Below, piece by piece: positions 1 through 11,625 of a stretch of 64,000 nt of DNA (positions are counted from its first letter, which is position 1; each line of letters opens with the position of its first letter). The position numbers and the translations under genes are program-made. This DNA is from Actinomycetota bacterium (lineage in GTDB: Bacteria; Actinomycetota; Actinomycetes; Propionibacteriales; Propionibacteriaceae): NCBI GenBank assembly GCA_020161015.1, contig JAIUOT010000017.1:62001-126000 (forward strand), read 5' to 3'. Below the pieces are notes generated by a model that made no database searches, had not been told where the DNA came from, and saw nothing but the letters and a program-made list of their open reading frames with translations.

Positions 1-1
1 C

Positions 2-760
2 GTCGGTCGCCTGTCCTCGTACCTCGTCGGCATCATTTTCATCGTCCTCGTGATCGTCGTGGCCGACTGGCCGACGATCGCCAAGCAGTTCGCGAACCCC
101 GAGGTCGCGGCGAAGATGTGGCCCGGCATCGTCACCATCGCCCTGCGCAACACACTGCTCTACACCATCGCGAGCTTCATCCTCGGCTCGCTGCTGGGCA
201 TCCTGCTCGCGGTGCTCAAGGTGGCCGGCGGCCCGCTGGGCTGGTTCGCGATCGGGTTCATCGAGCTCTTCCGGGGCATCCCGGCCCTGCTCACGATCTT
301 CGCCTTCGCGTTCGTCGTGCCGATCGCGTTCAACGTCCAGGTGCCCGGCGGGGCTGTGGGGGCCGGCATCCTCGGCCTCACCGTCGTCACCGGGGCGTAC
401 ACCGCCGAGATCATCCGCTCCGGGATCGAGGCGGTGTCACCCGGCCAGCGCGAGGCGGCGCGGTCGCTCGGCATGACCTCGGGCCAGACGATGTTCTGGA
501 TCATCCTGCCCCAGGGCCTGCGGATCGTGATCCCGCCCATGACCAACGAGTTCGTCATGCTGCTCAAGGACAGCTCGCTGCTGTTCATCGCGGGCGCGAC
601 CGTGCAGTCCAAGGAGCTCACGACGTTCGCGCGCGACTCGCTGAGCCAGACCGCGAACGCGACGCCCCTGATGATGGCCGCCCTGCTGTACCTCCTGGTG
701 ACCCTGCCGCTGACGTGGCTGGTGGGCAGGCTGGAGAAGCGATTGGACCCCAAGCGATGA
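2..760 (+). CDS. Polar amino acid ABC transporter permease, 5' end cut by window
   Basis: This is the membrane-spanning subunit of an ABC importer for polar amino acids of the His/Glu/Gln family. The reading frame is open to the first base of the window, so the true start lies upstream and only about 250 residues are visible. The visible part begins with the end of a hydrophobic helix, and further hydrophobic segments follow. Near the C-terminus lies the cytoplasmic EAA loop ([10 protein letters not shown], then [12 protein letters not shown]), which docks on the ATPase. The stop codon overlaps the start of the ATPase gene by 4 bp (ATGA), so the two are translationally coupled. The substrate cannot be told from sequence; glutamate or aspartate is plausible. 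Confidence 0.92.
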   Translation, partial: VGRLSSYLVGIIFIVLVIVVADWPTIAKQFANPEVAAKMWPGIVTIALRNTLLYTIASFILGSLLGILLAVLKVAGGPLGWFAIGFIELFRGIPALLTIFAFAFVVPIAFNVQVPGGAVGAGILGLTVVTGAYTAEIIRSGIEAVSPGQREAARSLGMTSGQTMFWIILPQGLRIVIPPMTNEFVMLLKDSSLLFIAGATVQSKELTTFARDSLSQTANATPLMMAALLYLLVTLPLTWLVGRLEKRLDPKR

Positions 761-1566
761 GCACCCTGACCCCGGACCTGGAGTCCAGCGCGCCCCCGGT
801 CGTGATCACCGGCCTGCACAAGAGCTTCGGCGACAACGAGGTGCTCAAGGGCATCGACCTCACCGTCGAACAGGGCGAGGTGGTCTGCGTGATCGGGCCG
901 TCCGGCTCCGGCAAGTCGACGCTTCTGCGCTGCGTGAACCTGCTCGAGAAGCCGACGGCGGGCTCCGTCCGGCTCCTCGGCGCGGAGATGACGGACCCGG
1001 ACGTCGAGCTGAACCAGGTCCGCACGCACGTGGGCATGGTGTTCCAGTCGTTCAACCTCTTCCCCAACATGACCGCCCTCGGCAACTGCATGATCGCCCA
1101 GCGCCAGGTGCTGAAGCGCTCGAAGGCGGAGGCGCTGGAGATCGCGACGAGGAACCTCGAGCTGGTCGGGCTGTCGGACCGGATGGACTACAACCCGGCC
1201 AAGCTGTCCGGCGGCCAGCAGCAGCGGGTGGCGATCGCCCGGGCGCTGTCGATGGACCCGAAGGTGATGCTCTTCGACGAGCCGACCGCCGCGCTCGACC
1301 CCGAGCTGGTCGGCGACGTGCTCGCCGTCATGCGCGACCTCGCCGAGGCGGGCATGACCATGATGGTGGTCACCCACGAGATGTCCTTCGCCCGCGACGT
1401 GTCGGACCGCACGATCTTCATGGACGGCGGCGTGATCGTCGAGGAGGGACCCTCGATCGACCTGATCAGCGCACCGCAGGAGAAGCGGACGCAGGTCTTC
1501 CTCAAGCGGGTGCTCGACCCGACCCACATCGAGGATTCCGAGCTGGGGGAGACCGAGCCCGACTGA
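757..1566 (+). CDS. Polar amino acid ABC transporter ATP-binding protein (GlnQ/GluA type)
   Basis: This is the cytoplasmic ATPase of the amino acid importer, 269 residues. The first 25 residues are a short extension ahead of the ABC fold. Walker A is GPSGSGKST, the Q-loop falls in [10 protein letters not shown], the signature is [15 protein letters not shown], Walker B is [14 protein letters not shown], and the H-loop is VVTHEMS, so every catalytic element is intact. The start ATG overlaps the permease stop. Family length is usually 240-255, so the protein is slightly long at both ends. No substrate-binding protein follows; it must lie upstream of the window or elsewhere. Confidence 0.93.
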   Translation: MSTLTPDLESSAPPVVITGLHKSFGDNEVLKGIDLTVEQGEVVCVIGPSGSGKSTLLRCVNLLEKPTAGSVRLLGAEMTDPDVELNQVRTHVGMVFQSFNLFPNMTALGNCMIAQRQVLKRSKAEALEIATRNLELVGLSDRMDYNPAKLSGGQQQRVAIARALSMDPKVMLFDEPTAALDPELVGDVLAVMRDLAEAGMTMMVVTHEMSFARDVSDRTIFMDGGVIVEEGPSIDLISAPQEKRTQVFLKRVLDPTHIEDSELGETEPD

Positions 1567-1608
1567 CCGCCCGCCACGGGCCGCCGCGCGACCCCTGTCG
1601 ACCACCGG

Positions 1609-1643
1609 GCCTGCCCCTGCCGCTCCACGGCGCGGGGGCAGGC
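1609..1643 (+). terminator. GC-rich hairpin after the ABC transporter operon
   Basis: A perfect 9-bp inverted repeat (gcctgcccc at 1609-1617 and its complement at 1635-1643) encloses a second small stem (gccg/cggc at 1619-1622 and 1628-1631). It lies 42 bp after the ATPase stop and just ahead of the likely secA promoter. There is no T-tract, which is common for actinobacterial terminators, so termination is inferred from position and structure only. Confidence 0.45.
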
Positions 1644-1648
1644 TCGTC

Positions 1649-1654
1649 TAGTAT
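1649..1654 (+). promoter_or_regulatory. Candidate -10 element for secA
   Basis: The hexamer TAGTAT sits immediately after the hairpin and about 60 bp before the secA start. A transcript from it would carry a leader of about 50 nt with AGGAAG as the ribosome binding site at 1699-1704. No convincing -35 hexamer is visible. Confidence 0.35.
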
Positions 1655-1712
1655 GGGGAGGCCGCCGCGCTGATCGGCGCGGACGCTGCGCCGCGATCAG
1701 GAAGCGAACACC

Positions 1713-4553
<2,841 letters not shown>

Positions 4554-4571
4554 GCCGAGGAGGCGAGGTCG

Positions 4572-5984
4572 ATGCGGTCGGGGGTCCTCGCCGCAGCACG
4601 GCTGGCGGCCGCCCTCGCGCTGCTGGGCGCGGTGTCGGCGTGCACGCCCGAACCCCCGCCCGTACCGCGTCCCACCACCGCGCCGACGGCTGCCCGCCCG
4701 GCGGCGACGACCGGCGACCTCGACGGCGACGGTGAACCGGACCTGGTGGTGGGGGGAACCGGGAGCCCGGCCTCCGTCCAGGTGAGGTACGCGACCGGCC
4801 GGGTGCAGAGCATCGTCCGGGCGGACCTCGACGGGACGGACGCCGCGTCACGCTTCGGCGCCTCCGTGCTGGTGCGCGACCTGGACGCCGACGGCTTCGC
4901 CGACCTGGTGGTCGGCGACCGCGGGGACGACGCGTCCGGACAGGCGCTGTTCCTCGTGCCCGGGTCGGCGGACGGACTGCGGCCGGCCGCGGCCCACCGC
5001 TACGACGCGCCACCCCGCGTGGGTCGCTTCGGTTCGGCGCTCGCCCTGCTGGAGAGCCCCCGCCGCGCGCTGGTGGTCGGGGCCCCCGGCGAGGTCGAGG
5101 ACGGCTACGTGGGGGGCGCCATCGTGGTCTACCCCCTCGGGGCGGACGGACTGCCCTCCTTCGACGTCCGGGTGGTGACCCAGGGAACCGCCGGGGTGCC
5201 GGGGAAGGCGGAACGCGGCGACTGGTTCGGGGCCAGCCTCGCCTCCGACGGGAGACTCCTTCTGGTCGGTGCACCGCTGGAGAACGCCGGCCCTGTGCCC
5301 GAGGCGGGCGCGGTGAACGTGCTCACCTGGGACGGCACCGGCTTCCGCGGCACCGGCCTGACCAAGCGGACGCCGGGCGTGCCCGGCACCGCGACCAGCG
5401 GCGACCTGTTCGGGGTGTCGGTCGGCATCGGCGACGGCTACGCGGTGGTGGGGATTCCCGGCCAAGACCACGGCCGGCGCACTGATGCGGGCGCCGTCCA
5501 GCCGTTCCGGGTGGAGGGCGACACGCTCGTCCCGCTGGCCCCGATCACCCAGGACAGCCGGGGGTTGCCGGGAGCGGACGAGGCCGGCGACGCCTTCGGC
5601 ACGGCCGTGGCGGTCGTCCGCCCGTGCCCGGGCGTGGTGGGCGCGCTCGTGGGGGCGCCAGGGGAGGACATCCAGAAGGCGTCCCGGGCGGGCGCGGCGT
5701 GGGTGGTGCCGTTCACCGCGGCGACCGGGTGCCCGGCGCGCAAGCTCTACGGCGGCCACGCCCTCGGCGCGGCGGAGAAGACGGGGAAGCGCATCGGGTC
5801 GGCCGTCGCTGCCCTGCGCGGCACCGATGCCGGGGCGGCGGACACGCTGGTCGTCGCGGCGCCGGGGGACGCCGGCTCCGGGGGCGGCACCGTGTACGTG
5901 CTGGCGCCAGGGGCCGATGCCGCGGAGGAACCGTTCACCGGCCTCCCGACGCCCTTCGGCATCAGCCTCGCGGCCATCGGCTGA
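4572..5984 (+). CDS. FG-GAP repeat (integrin-alpha-like beta-propeller) lipoprotein
   Basis: This is a predicted surface lipoprotein of 470 residues. The signal peptide ends in the lipobox VSAC, so Cys24 would be lipidated. A Pro/Thr-rich linker follows, then repeated FG-GAP blades: calcium-type loops DLDGDGEPDLVVG and DLDADGFADLVVGD, and later repeats marked by RFGSALAL, WFGASLA, LFGVSVGIGDGYAVVG and AFGTAVAV. These blades normally build a seven-bladed propeller used for adhesion or ligand binding; no enzyme residues are seen. GAGGAGG lies about 6 bp before the ATG. It follows secA by 18 bp and may be co-transcribed. Its downstream neighbour is a paralogue. Confidence 0.85.
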   Translation: MRSGVLAAARLAAALALLGAVSACTPEPPPVPRPTTAPTAARPAATTGDLDGDGEPDLVVGGTGSPASVQVRYATGRVQSIVRADLDGTDAASRFGASVLVRDLDADGFADLVVGDRGDDASGQALFLVPGSADGLRPAAAHRYDAPPRVGRFGSALALLESPRRALVVGAPGEVEDGYVGGAIVVYPLGADGLPSFDVRVVTQGTAGVPGKAERGDWFGASLASDGRLLLVGAPLENAGPVPEAGAVNVLTWDGTGFRGTGLTKRTPGVPGTATSGDLFGVSVGIGDGYAVVGIPGQDHGRRTDAGAVQPFRVEGDTLVPLAPITQDSRGLPGADEAGDAFGTAVAVVRPCPGVVGALVGAPGEDIQKASRAGAAWVVPFTAATGCPARKLYGGHALGAAEKTGKRIGSAVAALRGTDAGAADTLVVAAPGDAGSGGGTVYVLAPGADAAEEPFTGLPTPFGISLAAIG

Positions 5985-6058
5985 ACGGGACGGTTCGCGG
6001 GGGAGGTGTTCGTACGACTTCGGCGTCCACCGTGGTGGAGCCCGCGGCCCCTGCGGCC

Positions 6059-6064
6059 TAGCGT
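6059..6064 (+). promoter_or_regulatory. Candidate -10 element for the second FG-GAP lipoprotein
   Basis: The hexamer TAGCGT lies 22 bp before the ATG, leaving room for a short leader that contains the ribosome binding site GAAGGAG at 6074-6080. No clear -35 is seen. Confidence 0.35.
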
Positions 6065-6086
6065 GGGACGGTCGAAGGAGACACCG

Positions 6087-7466
6087 ATGCTCGCCCGCAC
6101 CACCACCGTCGTCGCCGCGATCCTGGCGCTGGCCGCCTGCACGCCGGTGCCGTCGCCACCCGCGACCGGCCCCGCCCAGCCCTCGGTCACCGCGACCAGC
6201 CCGGCCTCCTCGCCCGCCACCGTCCGGTCGGCGGCGAGCCCCGACTTCGACGGCGACGGCCTCCCGGACCTCGCCGTCGGCGTGGGCGAGCCGGTGGCGA
6301 GGGTCCACGTCCGCTACGGCGCCGGACGCACGCAGGACCTCACCCGCCCCGGACTGGACGGTGCCTCCTCCTACGGCTTCGGGCAGTCGCTCCTGGCCGG
6401 CGACCTCGACGGCGACGGCTACGCCGACCTGGTGGTCGCCGACGCCGACGAGTCGTTCGGCCAGCCGCAGGCGCTGTTCGTGCTGCGCGGGTCGCCCTCC
6501 GGGCTGGAGGTGGGCACCGCGACCCGGGTGGTCACCACCGGGCTGGCCGTCCGAGGGGCGCTGGCCCTGGTGACCACGCCGGAGCGGATCCTCGCCGTGT
6601 CGGGCTACGACGCCACCGGCGGCGTCGTCCGGCTGTTCGGGCTCGGGGCGGACGGGCTGCCCCTCGGCGAGCCCCGGACGCTGGGTTCCGGGCCGTCCGA
6701 CGGGTTCGGCGAGGCCCTGGCCGCGAGCGGCCCGGTGCTGGTGATCGGCGCCCCCGGCCGGGCCGTGGCCGGTGCGCGCGCCGCCGGGGCGGTGACGGTG
6801 CTGCGCTTCCTCGCCGGCGGCACCTATGACGAGCACACCTACACCCAGGAGTCCCCCGGGATCCCGGGGACACCGCAGGCGGGCGACCGCTTCGGCGCGT
6901 CCGTCGCGGCTGGTGACGGACATGTCGTCGTCGGCGTGCCCAATGACCATGACGCGAGTGCTGTCGGCGGTCGCGTGCAGCCCTTCCGGATCGTCGGGGC
7001 GGAACTGTCGCCCCTGCCGTCGATGGTGCAGGGCGACGGCGTGGTCCCGGGCCGGCCGGAGCCCGGCGACGCCTTCGGGTGGTCGCTGGCCGTCCTGCGC
7101 GTGTGCCCCGGGGTCCCGGGCGTGCTCGTCGGGGCGCCGGGGGAGGCGATCGGCTCCCGGCCCCAGGCAGGCTCGGCCTGGCTGCTGCCGCTGGCGAACG
7201 GCTGCCAGGCGCGGCAGGTCTACGACCGGGCCACGGGGCTGGGCGACCCGGTGGAGGGCGCCGTGGTGGGCTCGGCGGTCGGTGCCCTGCGCCGGGACGG
7301 CGGCTCCGCGGACACCCCTGTCGTCGTGGCCCAGGGCAACAGCGAGGAGGGCGTGTGGGGTCGCGTCCTCACCCTCGGCGCTCCGGGGCAGACGGCCACG
7401 GTCGTGTTGTCGGACCTGCGGCTCGGCGACGACCGCGACGTGGTGGTCACCTCGGCAGCGGGTTGA
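6087..7466 (+). CDS. FG-GAP repeat beta-propeller lipoprotein, paralogue of the preceding gene
   Basis: A 459-residue predicted lipoprotein with signal peptide and lipobox LAAC. The same layout as its upstream neighbour is seen: a Pro/Ser/Thr-rich linker, two calcium-type loops (DFDGDGLPDLAVGV and DLDGDGYADLVVA), then FG-GAP blades marked by GFGQSLLAGD, GFGEALAAS, RFGASVAAGDGHVVVG and AFGWSLAVLR. The two genes clearly arose by tandem duplication but have diverged strongly. GAAGGAG lies six bases before the chosen ATG; an upstream in-frame extension to 6006 lacks a signal peptide and is rejected. The 3' end overlaps the convergent DUF6459 gene by 20 bp. The ligand is unknown. Confidence 0.85.
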   Translation: MLARTTTVVAAILALAACTPVPSPPATGPAQPSVTATSPASSPATVRSAASPDFDGDGLPDLAVGVGEPVARVHVRYGAGRTQDLTRPGLDGASSYGFGQSLLAGDLDGDGYADLVVADADESFGQPQALFVLRGSPSGLEVGTATRVVTTGLAVRGALALVTTPERILAVSGYDATGGVVRLFGLGADGLPLGEPRTLGSGPSDGFGEALAASGPVLVIGAPGRAVAGARAAGAVTVLRFLAGGTYDEHTYTQESPGIPGTPQAGDRFGASVAAGDGHVVVGVPNDHDASAVGGRVQPFRIVGAELSPLPSMVQGDGVVPGRPEPGDAFGWSLAVLRVCPGVPGVLVGAPGEAIGSRPQAGSAWLLPLANGCQARQVYDRATGLGDPVEGAVVGSAVGALRRDGGSADTPVVVAQGNSEEGVWGRVLTLGAPGQTATVVLSDLRLGDDRDVVVTSAAG

Positions 7467-7953
7467 TCCAGCCCGCCCGGTGCACGACCCCGGGGTCGAG
7501 GGCGATCACCAGGTGGGTGGCGACCCACCGGCCGCGACGGCGGCTGAGCCGCACCGCTGCCGCCCGGGACACTGCGCCCTGGCGCAGGTGCGCCGAGACC
7601 TCCAGGGCCTCCTCGTGGGGCGCCTGGACGCGTACCGAGCGCAGCCGCAACCCGTCCCCGACGCGCGCCCGGCGAAGGTGCTCGAGGAGGTTGAGCAGGT
7701 CCGGCTCCGCCCACAGCTCGAGCTGGAGGGCCGACCGCTGGCCGGTGATCACCTCCACCAGCGCCGCGGTCAGCGCGGTCGCGAGCTGGCGCAGGTCCGG
7801 GTCGAGCGCGGACGGGGGTGCTGCCGCCTCGGTGACCACTGTCCAGGGCAGCGCGGGCTGGTCGGGACGGGGCGTGCCGGGCGGCTCCAGCAGCAGCGCG
7901 GACGCGGGCCGCGAGGCCGGTGCGGGGCGACAGGTGGCCGTGGCGGGGTGCAC
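7447..7953 (-). CDS. Rv3231c-like (DUF6459) protein
   Basis: A 168-residue soluble protein without signal peptide. The N-terminal third is Pro/Ala-rich and probably disordered; residues about 50-168 are the conserved core with PDLRQLATALTAALVEVITGQR, a charged middle, and the ending GRWVATHLVIALDPGV. This matches the actinobacterial DUF6459 family named after mycobacterial Rv3231c, which also lies near secA; the assignment is from memory of the family. Function is unknown. The GTG start has a strong GAAGGAGG seven bases upstream. It is convergent with, and overlaps, the second FG-GAP gene. Confidence 0.72.
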   Translation of the reverse strand: MHPATATCRPAPASRPASALLLEPPGTPRPDQPALPWTVVTEAAAPPSALDPDLRQLATALTAALVEVITGQRSALQLELWAEPDLLNLLEHLRRARVGDGLRLRSVRVQAPHEEALEVSAHLRQGAVSRAAAVRLSRRRGRWVATHLVIALDPGVVHRAGWINPLPR

Positions 7954-8035
7954 GGTGCCTCCTTCGTGGTGAGGAGGTCAGGGTGCTGCCGTGCCGCCGC
8001 CCGGCGCCACGGGTGCGGCGCGATCTGTGGACAAC

Positions 8036-9355
8036 TCAGGGCGAGAAGAGCAGGAGCAGGCCACCGCAGGTGTAGCCCACCATCACCACCAGCAGCGGTA
8101 CCTGGCCGAGGACGCGCCGCCCGGCCGGCAGAACCCGGAGACTGAGCTCGTGGGCGACCAGCACGCCGAGCAGGTGCCCGCCGACGATGGCGAACAGCTG
8201 GATGAGGGCTGTTGCCTGGGGCGCGTCGAGCCAGAGCTGGTTGATTCCGAGTTCCGCGGTGCCGAAGGCGTTCCAGCCCCACCCGAGGGGGTCGGAGAGG
8301 TTGATCATCGTCCGCTGTCCCTCCAGGACCAGCAGGCTCAGGTAGTGAGCGATCGCATAGCCGATCACGATCGGGATCACGCTGGCCGCGAGCAGGTCGA
8401 GCAGCGCCCCCTGGCGCAGCCGGCCGAGGCCGCGCACGCCGAGGGCGAACGTCAGTCCCACCAGGGCCACCATGGCGAGCTGGCCGGACGTGCTCCACAG
8501 CACCCGGGGCAGGTCGGAGGACTGGACGGTGCGCACCCACCACGACGTCCCGGTGAAGCCGTCGAACGCCGTGCCGCCGAGGAGGACGGCGACGACGGCC
8601 CAGGTCCCGGACGGCGACCGTGACGTGGACAGGTGCCGCAGCGGGTTGACCAGGGCGACGCGCCCGTCCACGCGCTGCCAGGGAGAGGCGCGCGAGACCA
8701 GCACCGCGTACGCCTCGAAGGGGTCGGCCGACCGCACCCAGCGTGGGCCGAACAGGACGCCGCCGCCGGCGACGACCACCACCCAGGCCAGCCACCACCA
8801 GCGGAGCACGGCGAGGGTGTTGTTGTCCGGCTGCACGAGTTCCAGCCAGGTGAAGGCGGCCAGGCCCACCGCGGCCGGGTACCGTCCGATCCGCCGCCAC
8901 ACCGGGGGAGTCAGCGGCAGCACGCCGTCCCGGGGCAGGCCGGCGCGACGGGCGAGGAGCACCAGGGTGCGCAGCGGGTTCGCCGTCCGCCAGATCGGGC
9001 CGAGCAGCAGCGACAGGGGCACCAGCCCGACCCACATCCACACGTACGCGAACCCGAACACCGGGTTCGTCACCCGGTCCTGGCCCGCCCACAGGGCCAT
9101 CCCGACCCAGGCGAAGGCGAACAGGCCGATCGCCGCCAGGGCGATCCGCGTCCACCGGGCGTCGACGACCCGGGTCAGGCCGGGCAGGACCCGCCCGCCC
9201 GGGACGCCGTCCCAGCGGGGTTCGCGCCAGGCCAGGGCCAGGACGGCGAACGACAGCACCAGGACGAGCGCGGCGCCGGTGACCGCCAGCGGGAGCGGCA
9301 GCGGCAGGTCCTGCCGGGAGCCGAGGCCGTGCAGCGGGACCAGCAGGGGGTTCAC
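8036..9355 (-). CDS. Polytopic membrane protein of unknown function
   Basis: A 439-residue integral membrane protein with roughly nine or ten hydrophobic segments from residue 18 to the C-terminus. The most conserved-looking stretch is NPVFGFAYVWMWVGLVPLS, followed by GPIWRTANPLRTL. Similar actinobacterial proteins are often labelled fenitrothion hydrolase-like, but I see no hydrolase motif and would not transfer that name. The GTG start overlaps the stop of the upstream cupredoxin-like lipoprotein gene by 4 bp (GTGA), which decides the start and implies a coupled pair. The pairing suggests a membrane partner for an extracytoplasmic metal or redox protein; this is inference. Confidence 0.75.
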   Translation of the reverse strand: MNPLLVPLHGLGSRQDLPLPLPLAVTGAALVLVLSFAVLALAWREPRWDGVPGGRVLPGLTRVVDARWTRIALAAIGLFAFAWVGMALWAGQDRVTNPVFGFAYVWMWVGLVPLSLLLGPIWRTANPLRTLVLLARRAGLPRDGVLPLTPPVWRRIGRYPAAVGLAAFTWLELVQPDNNTLAVLRWWWLAWVVVVAGGGVLFGPRWVRSADPFEAYAVLVSRASPWQRVDGRVALVNPLRHLSTSRSPSGTWAVVAVLLGGTAFDGFTGTSWWVRTVQSSDLPRVLWSTSGQLAMVALVGLTFALGVRGLGRLRQGALLDLLAASVIPIVIGYAIAHYLSLLVLEGQRTMINLSDPLGWGWNAFGTAELGINQLWLDAPQATALIQLFAIVGGHLLGVLVAHELSLRVLPAGRRVLGQVPLLVVMVGYTCGGLLLLFSP

Positions 9356-9756
9356 GAGACGACGAGTTGCAGGATGGTGAAGACCGGCTCGTGCGACTCG
9401 ATCTCGAAGCGCCCGACGCGGTCGAGCGTGATGTCCTTCGTGACGCTCGCCCCCGGCGTCACCGGGATCTCCAGGTCGAAGCCGTGCACGTGCACCGCGT
9501 CCTCGCGGTCGGAGGTGATCACCAGTTCCAGGACGCTGCCCCTGGCGAGTTCGACACGCTGGCCGTTGGGTTCGACCTTGCCGTCGGCGAGGGTGATCCG
9601 GATGACGGTGCGGGCAGGCTCGGCGGGCGTGGCAGACGTGGCCGGGGACGTCGCCATGGCCGGGGGGGCCACCGTCGAAGACGGCGCGGCTTCCTGCGTG
9701 GTGGCGCAGCCGACGAGCAGCAGCGCCGCGAGCAGCGATCCGATGGTCTTGCGCAT
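9352..9756 (-). CDS. Small lipoprotein with cupredoxin-like domain
   Basis: A 134-residue predicted lipoprotein: signal peptide, lipobox LVGC (Cys17), then a low-complexity linker to about residue 48. The rest is a small beta-sandwich reminiscent of cupredoxin or EfeO-type domains: ITLADGKVEPNGQRVEL, LELVITSDREDAVHVHGFD and a final strand FEIESHEPVFTILQLVV. HVHGFD is the usual copper-ligand histidine region, and the second His would be in SHEP; the Cys and Met of a classical type-1 site are not obvious. AGGAGG precedes the ATG. It is translationally coupled to the downstream membrane protein. A role in copper handling or redox at the cell surface is inferred. Confidence 0.75.
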   Translation of the reverse strand: MRKTIGSLLAALLLVGCATTQEAAPSSTVAPPAMATSPATSATPAEPARTVIRITLADGKVEPNGQRVELARGSVLELVITSDREDAVHVHGFDLEIPVTPGASVTKDITLDRVGRFEIESHEPVFTILQLVVS

Positions 9757-9846
9757 GCGTCCTCCTGGTCCGGGCGCCGCCCACCCTAACGACCGTCAGC
9801 AACGCCCGCCAGACCGCGGGTATCTGGTGGAGTGAGGACCGGTGGG

Positions 9847-9852
9847 TAGGGT
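9847..9852 (+). promoter_or_regulatory. -10 element for a leaderless transcript of the WS/DGAT-like gene
   Basis: TAGGGT ends six bases before the GTG start, the spacing that places the transcription start on the first base of the start codon. There is no Shine-Dalgarno sequence ahead of this gene, which fits leaderless translation. Confidence 0.5.
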
Positions 9853-9858
9853 TGTGCC

Positions 9859-11115
9859 GTGAGTGACCCGGTGACGGTGACCGAAGCCGCCCTGCTGGCC
9901 CGCGACCAGGAGTCGCAACCCTGGCAGCAGGCCGTCGTGGCGGTGCTGTCCGGCCCGCTGGACCGGGCCGACCTGATCAATCGCGTGCGCGAGCGGATCG
10001 AGTACTCGCCCCGCTTCCGCCGGCTGGTGGACGGCTGGCCGGTCCCTGCCTGGGTGGACGACCCGCACTTCAGCGTCGCCGGGCACGTCCACGAGGAGGC
10101 GCTGGCGCCCGGGCAACGCCTGGAGGACTGGCTGGCCGACCGGCTCGCCCGTCCCCTCGAGCGGGTGCACCCGTTGTGGGAGGCCACCCTCGTGCAGGGG
10201 CTGGCGCCGGGGACGCAGGCGCTGGTGGTGCGCGCCCACCCGGCCCTTGTCGACGGGTACGACAACGTCCACCTCCTGCAGGAGCTCTTCGACACCGAGC
10301 CGGGACCGGTCGAAGCGACCGCCGGCGAGTGGCAGCCGTCCGACACCCGCGCGCCCGGGCTGGGAGACCTCGTCGGTGCCCTGAACGACCCGCTGAAGGC
10401 CGTCGCCGGTGCCGCGACGGGCCTGCTCGGCATGGTCGAGAACGCGGTGCGCACGGTCTCGGCCAGCCCCCGGGAGCACCACGTCGCGGGGGTGGAGGTC
10501 GACCTCGACGTGCTCGCGGAGGTCCGGACAGCGTTCGGCTGCACCACCCACGACATGCTGCTGGCCCTGGCCGGCGCGGGCGTCCGCGGGTGGCTGCTCG
10601 ACCACGGCCGTGCCCTGGAGGACCCGGTCGCGCTCGTCCCGCTGGCCGTCCAGGAGCCCGCGGTGCTGGAGTCGGCGATCGGGTGCCGGATCGCCCCGTC
10701 GTGGCTCGGGTTGCCGGTCACGCCGGTGACGGCGGCCGAGCGGCTGCGGACCGTCGCAACGCTCACGCGCGCGCGGCTCGACACCGGGCTCAGCGTGCCC
10801 GCCCGCGACCTGGTCGACCTCGCCGGGTTCGCCCCGCCGACGCTGCACGCCGTGGCAGCGGGGACGGTGGCCGCGGGGCGTCCGCACACGGTGAGCGTGG
10901 CCAACGTGCCCGGCCCGGACGGGGACCGCTACCTGGGTCGCGCGAGGCTGCGCCAGGTGTATGCCCTCACCGCCACGACGGACGACGAACTGGTCAATGT
11001 CTCGATCACCAGCTTCCGCGGCCGCGTGACGCTGGGCGCGACGGCGGTGGCCCCGCTGCGGCGCTGGGCCCGTGACGTGGGCGCCGAACTGGGTGCGCTG
11101 CGGGCGGAGGTGTGA
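9859..11115 (+). CDS. WS/DGAT-family acyltransferase-like protein with altered active site
   Basis: A 418-residue protein of the wax ester synthase / diacylglycerol acyltransferase family (condensation-domain fold). The family joins acyl-CoA to alcohols or diacylglycerol in neutral-lipid synthesis. The N-terminal half shows the family pattern ([25 protein letters not shown]), and the C-terminal half has [13 protein letters not shown] and [11 protein letters not shown]. The catalytic HHxxxDG motif is changed here to HPALVDG at residues 127-133, so the second, catalytic His is replaced by Pro128. Activity as an acyltransferase is therefore doubtful. The stop overlaps the next gene by one base. 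The start is GTG with no ribosome binding site. Confidence 0.82.
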   Translation: MSDPVTVTEAALLARDQESQPWQQAVVAVLSGPLDRADLINRVRERIEYSPRFRRLVDGWPVPAWVDDPHFSVAGHVHEEALAPGQRLEDWLADRLARPLERVHPLWEATLVQGLAPGTQALVVRAHPALVDGYDNVHLLQELFDTEPGPVEATAGEWQPSDTRAPGLGDLVGALNDPLKAVAGAATGLLGMVENAVRTVSASPREHHVAGVEVDLDVLAEVRTAFGCTTHDMLLALAGAGVRGWLLDHGRALEDPVALVPLAVQEPAVLESAIGCRIAPSWLGLPVTPVTAAERLRTVATLTRARLDTGLSVPARDLVDLAGFAPPTLHAVAAGTVAAGRPHTVSVANVPGPDGDRYLGRARLRQVYALTATTDDELVNVSITSFRGRVTLGATAVAPLRRWARDVGAELGALRAEV

Positions 11116-11582
11116 TGGCCCTCGTCTTCGTCCCGGTCAGCCCGTCCGCCCTCGCGGACTGGGCGCGTGGCGGCGTCCTTCCGGGCGCGGTGCGGGCCCA
11201 CGCGGTGACCCCCGGCCTGCGGGCGGCGTTCGTCCCCGACGACGAGGAGGAGGCCGAGCACATCGCCCTGCTGGTCGCCTCGGTCGCCGGGCTGCGCGCC
11301 CACGGCGCCAGGCTGGTGGCCGTAGCAGGGACCGGCGTCCCGCTCGTACCCGCCGGGGACGCCGACTTCGGCGAGGTGGACGTGCGGGACCTGCCGTTCT
11401 CGGCCGTCCAGAGCCTGTTCGCCGACGAGCCGGGCGCGGCGACGCTCGTGGCGGCCGCGGCGCAGGCGCCGGCGGAGGACCTGGCACAGGCCTGGGACGC
11501 GCCCGCGGTGGTCGCGTTGCTCGAGGGGGCAGACCTGCTCTGGCACGGGCCGGGGGAATGGGACAGTCTGGGTAAGGGTTGA
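11115..11582 (+). CDS. DUF6912-like protein
   Basis: A 155-residue acidic cytosolic protein. It opens with the strand [19 protein letters not shown] and then [10 protein letters not shown], followed by an acidic helix [13 protein letters not shown]. This resembles the actinobacterial DUF6912 family, whose function is not known. I chose the ATG in the TGATG junction with the preceding gene; a GTG one codon earlier (11112) is equally possible. The pairing suggests co-expression with the WS/DGAT-like protein. No catalytic motif is visible. Confidence 0.65.
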   Translation: MALVFVPVSPSALADWARGGVLPGAVRAHAVTPGLRAAFVPDDEEEAEHIALLVASVAGLRAHGARLVAVAGTGVPLVPAGDADFGEVDVRDLPFSAVQSLFADEPGAATLVAAAAQAPAEDLAQAWDAPAVVALLEGADLLWHGPGEWDSLGKG

Positions 11583-11625
11583 GCCGGAGAGGGCGCACGA
11601 CCGCCCGCACGAGGGGAGGACGAAC

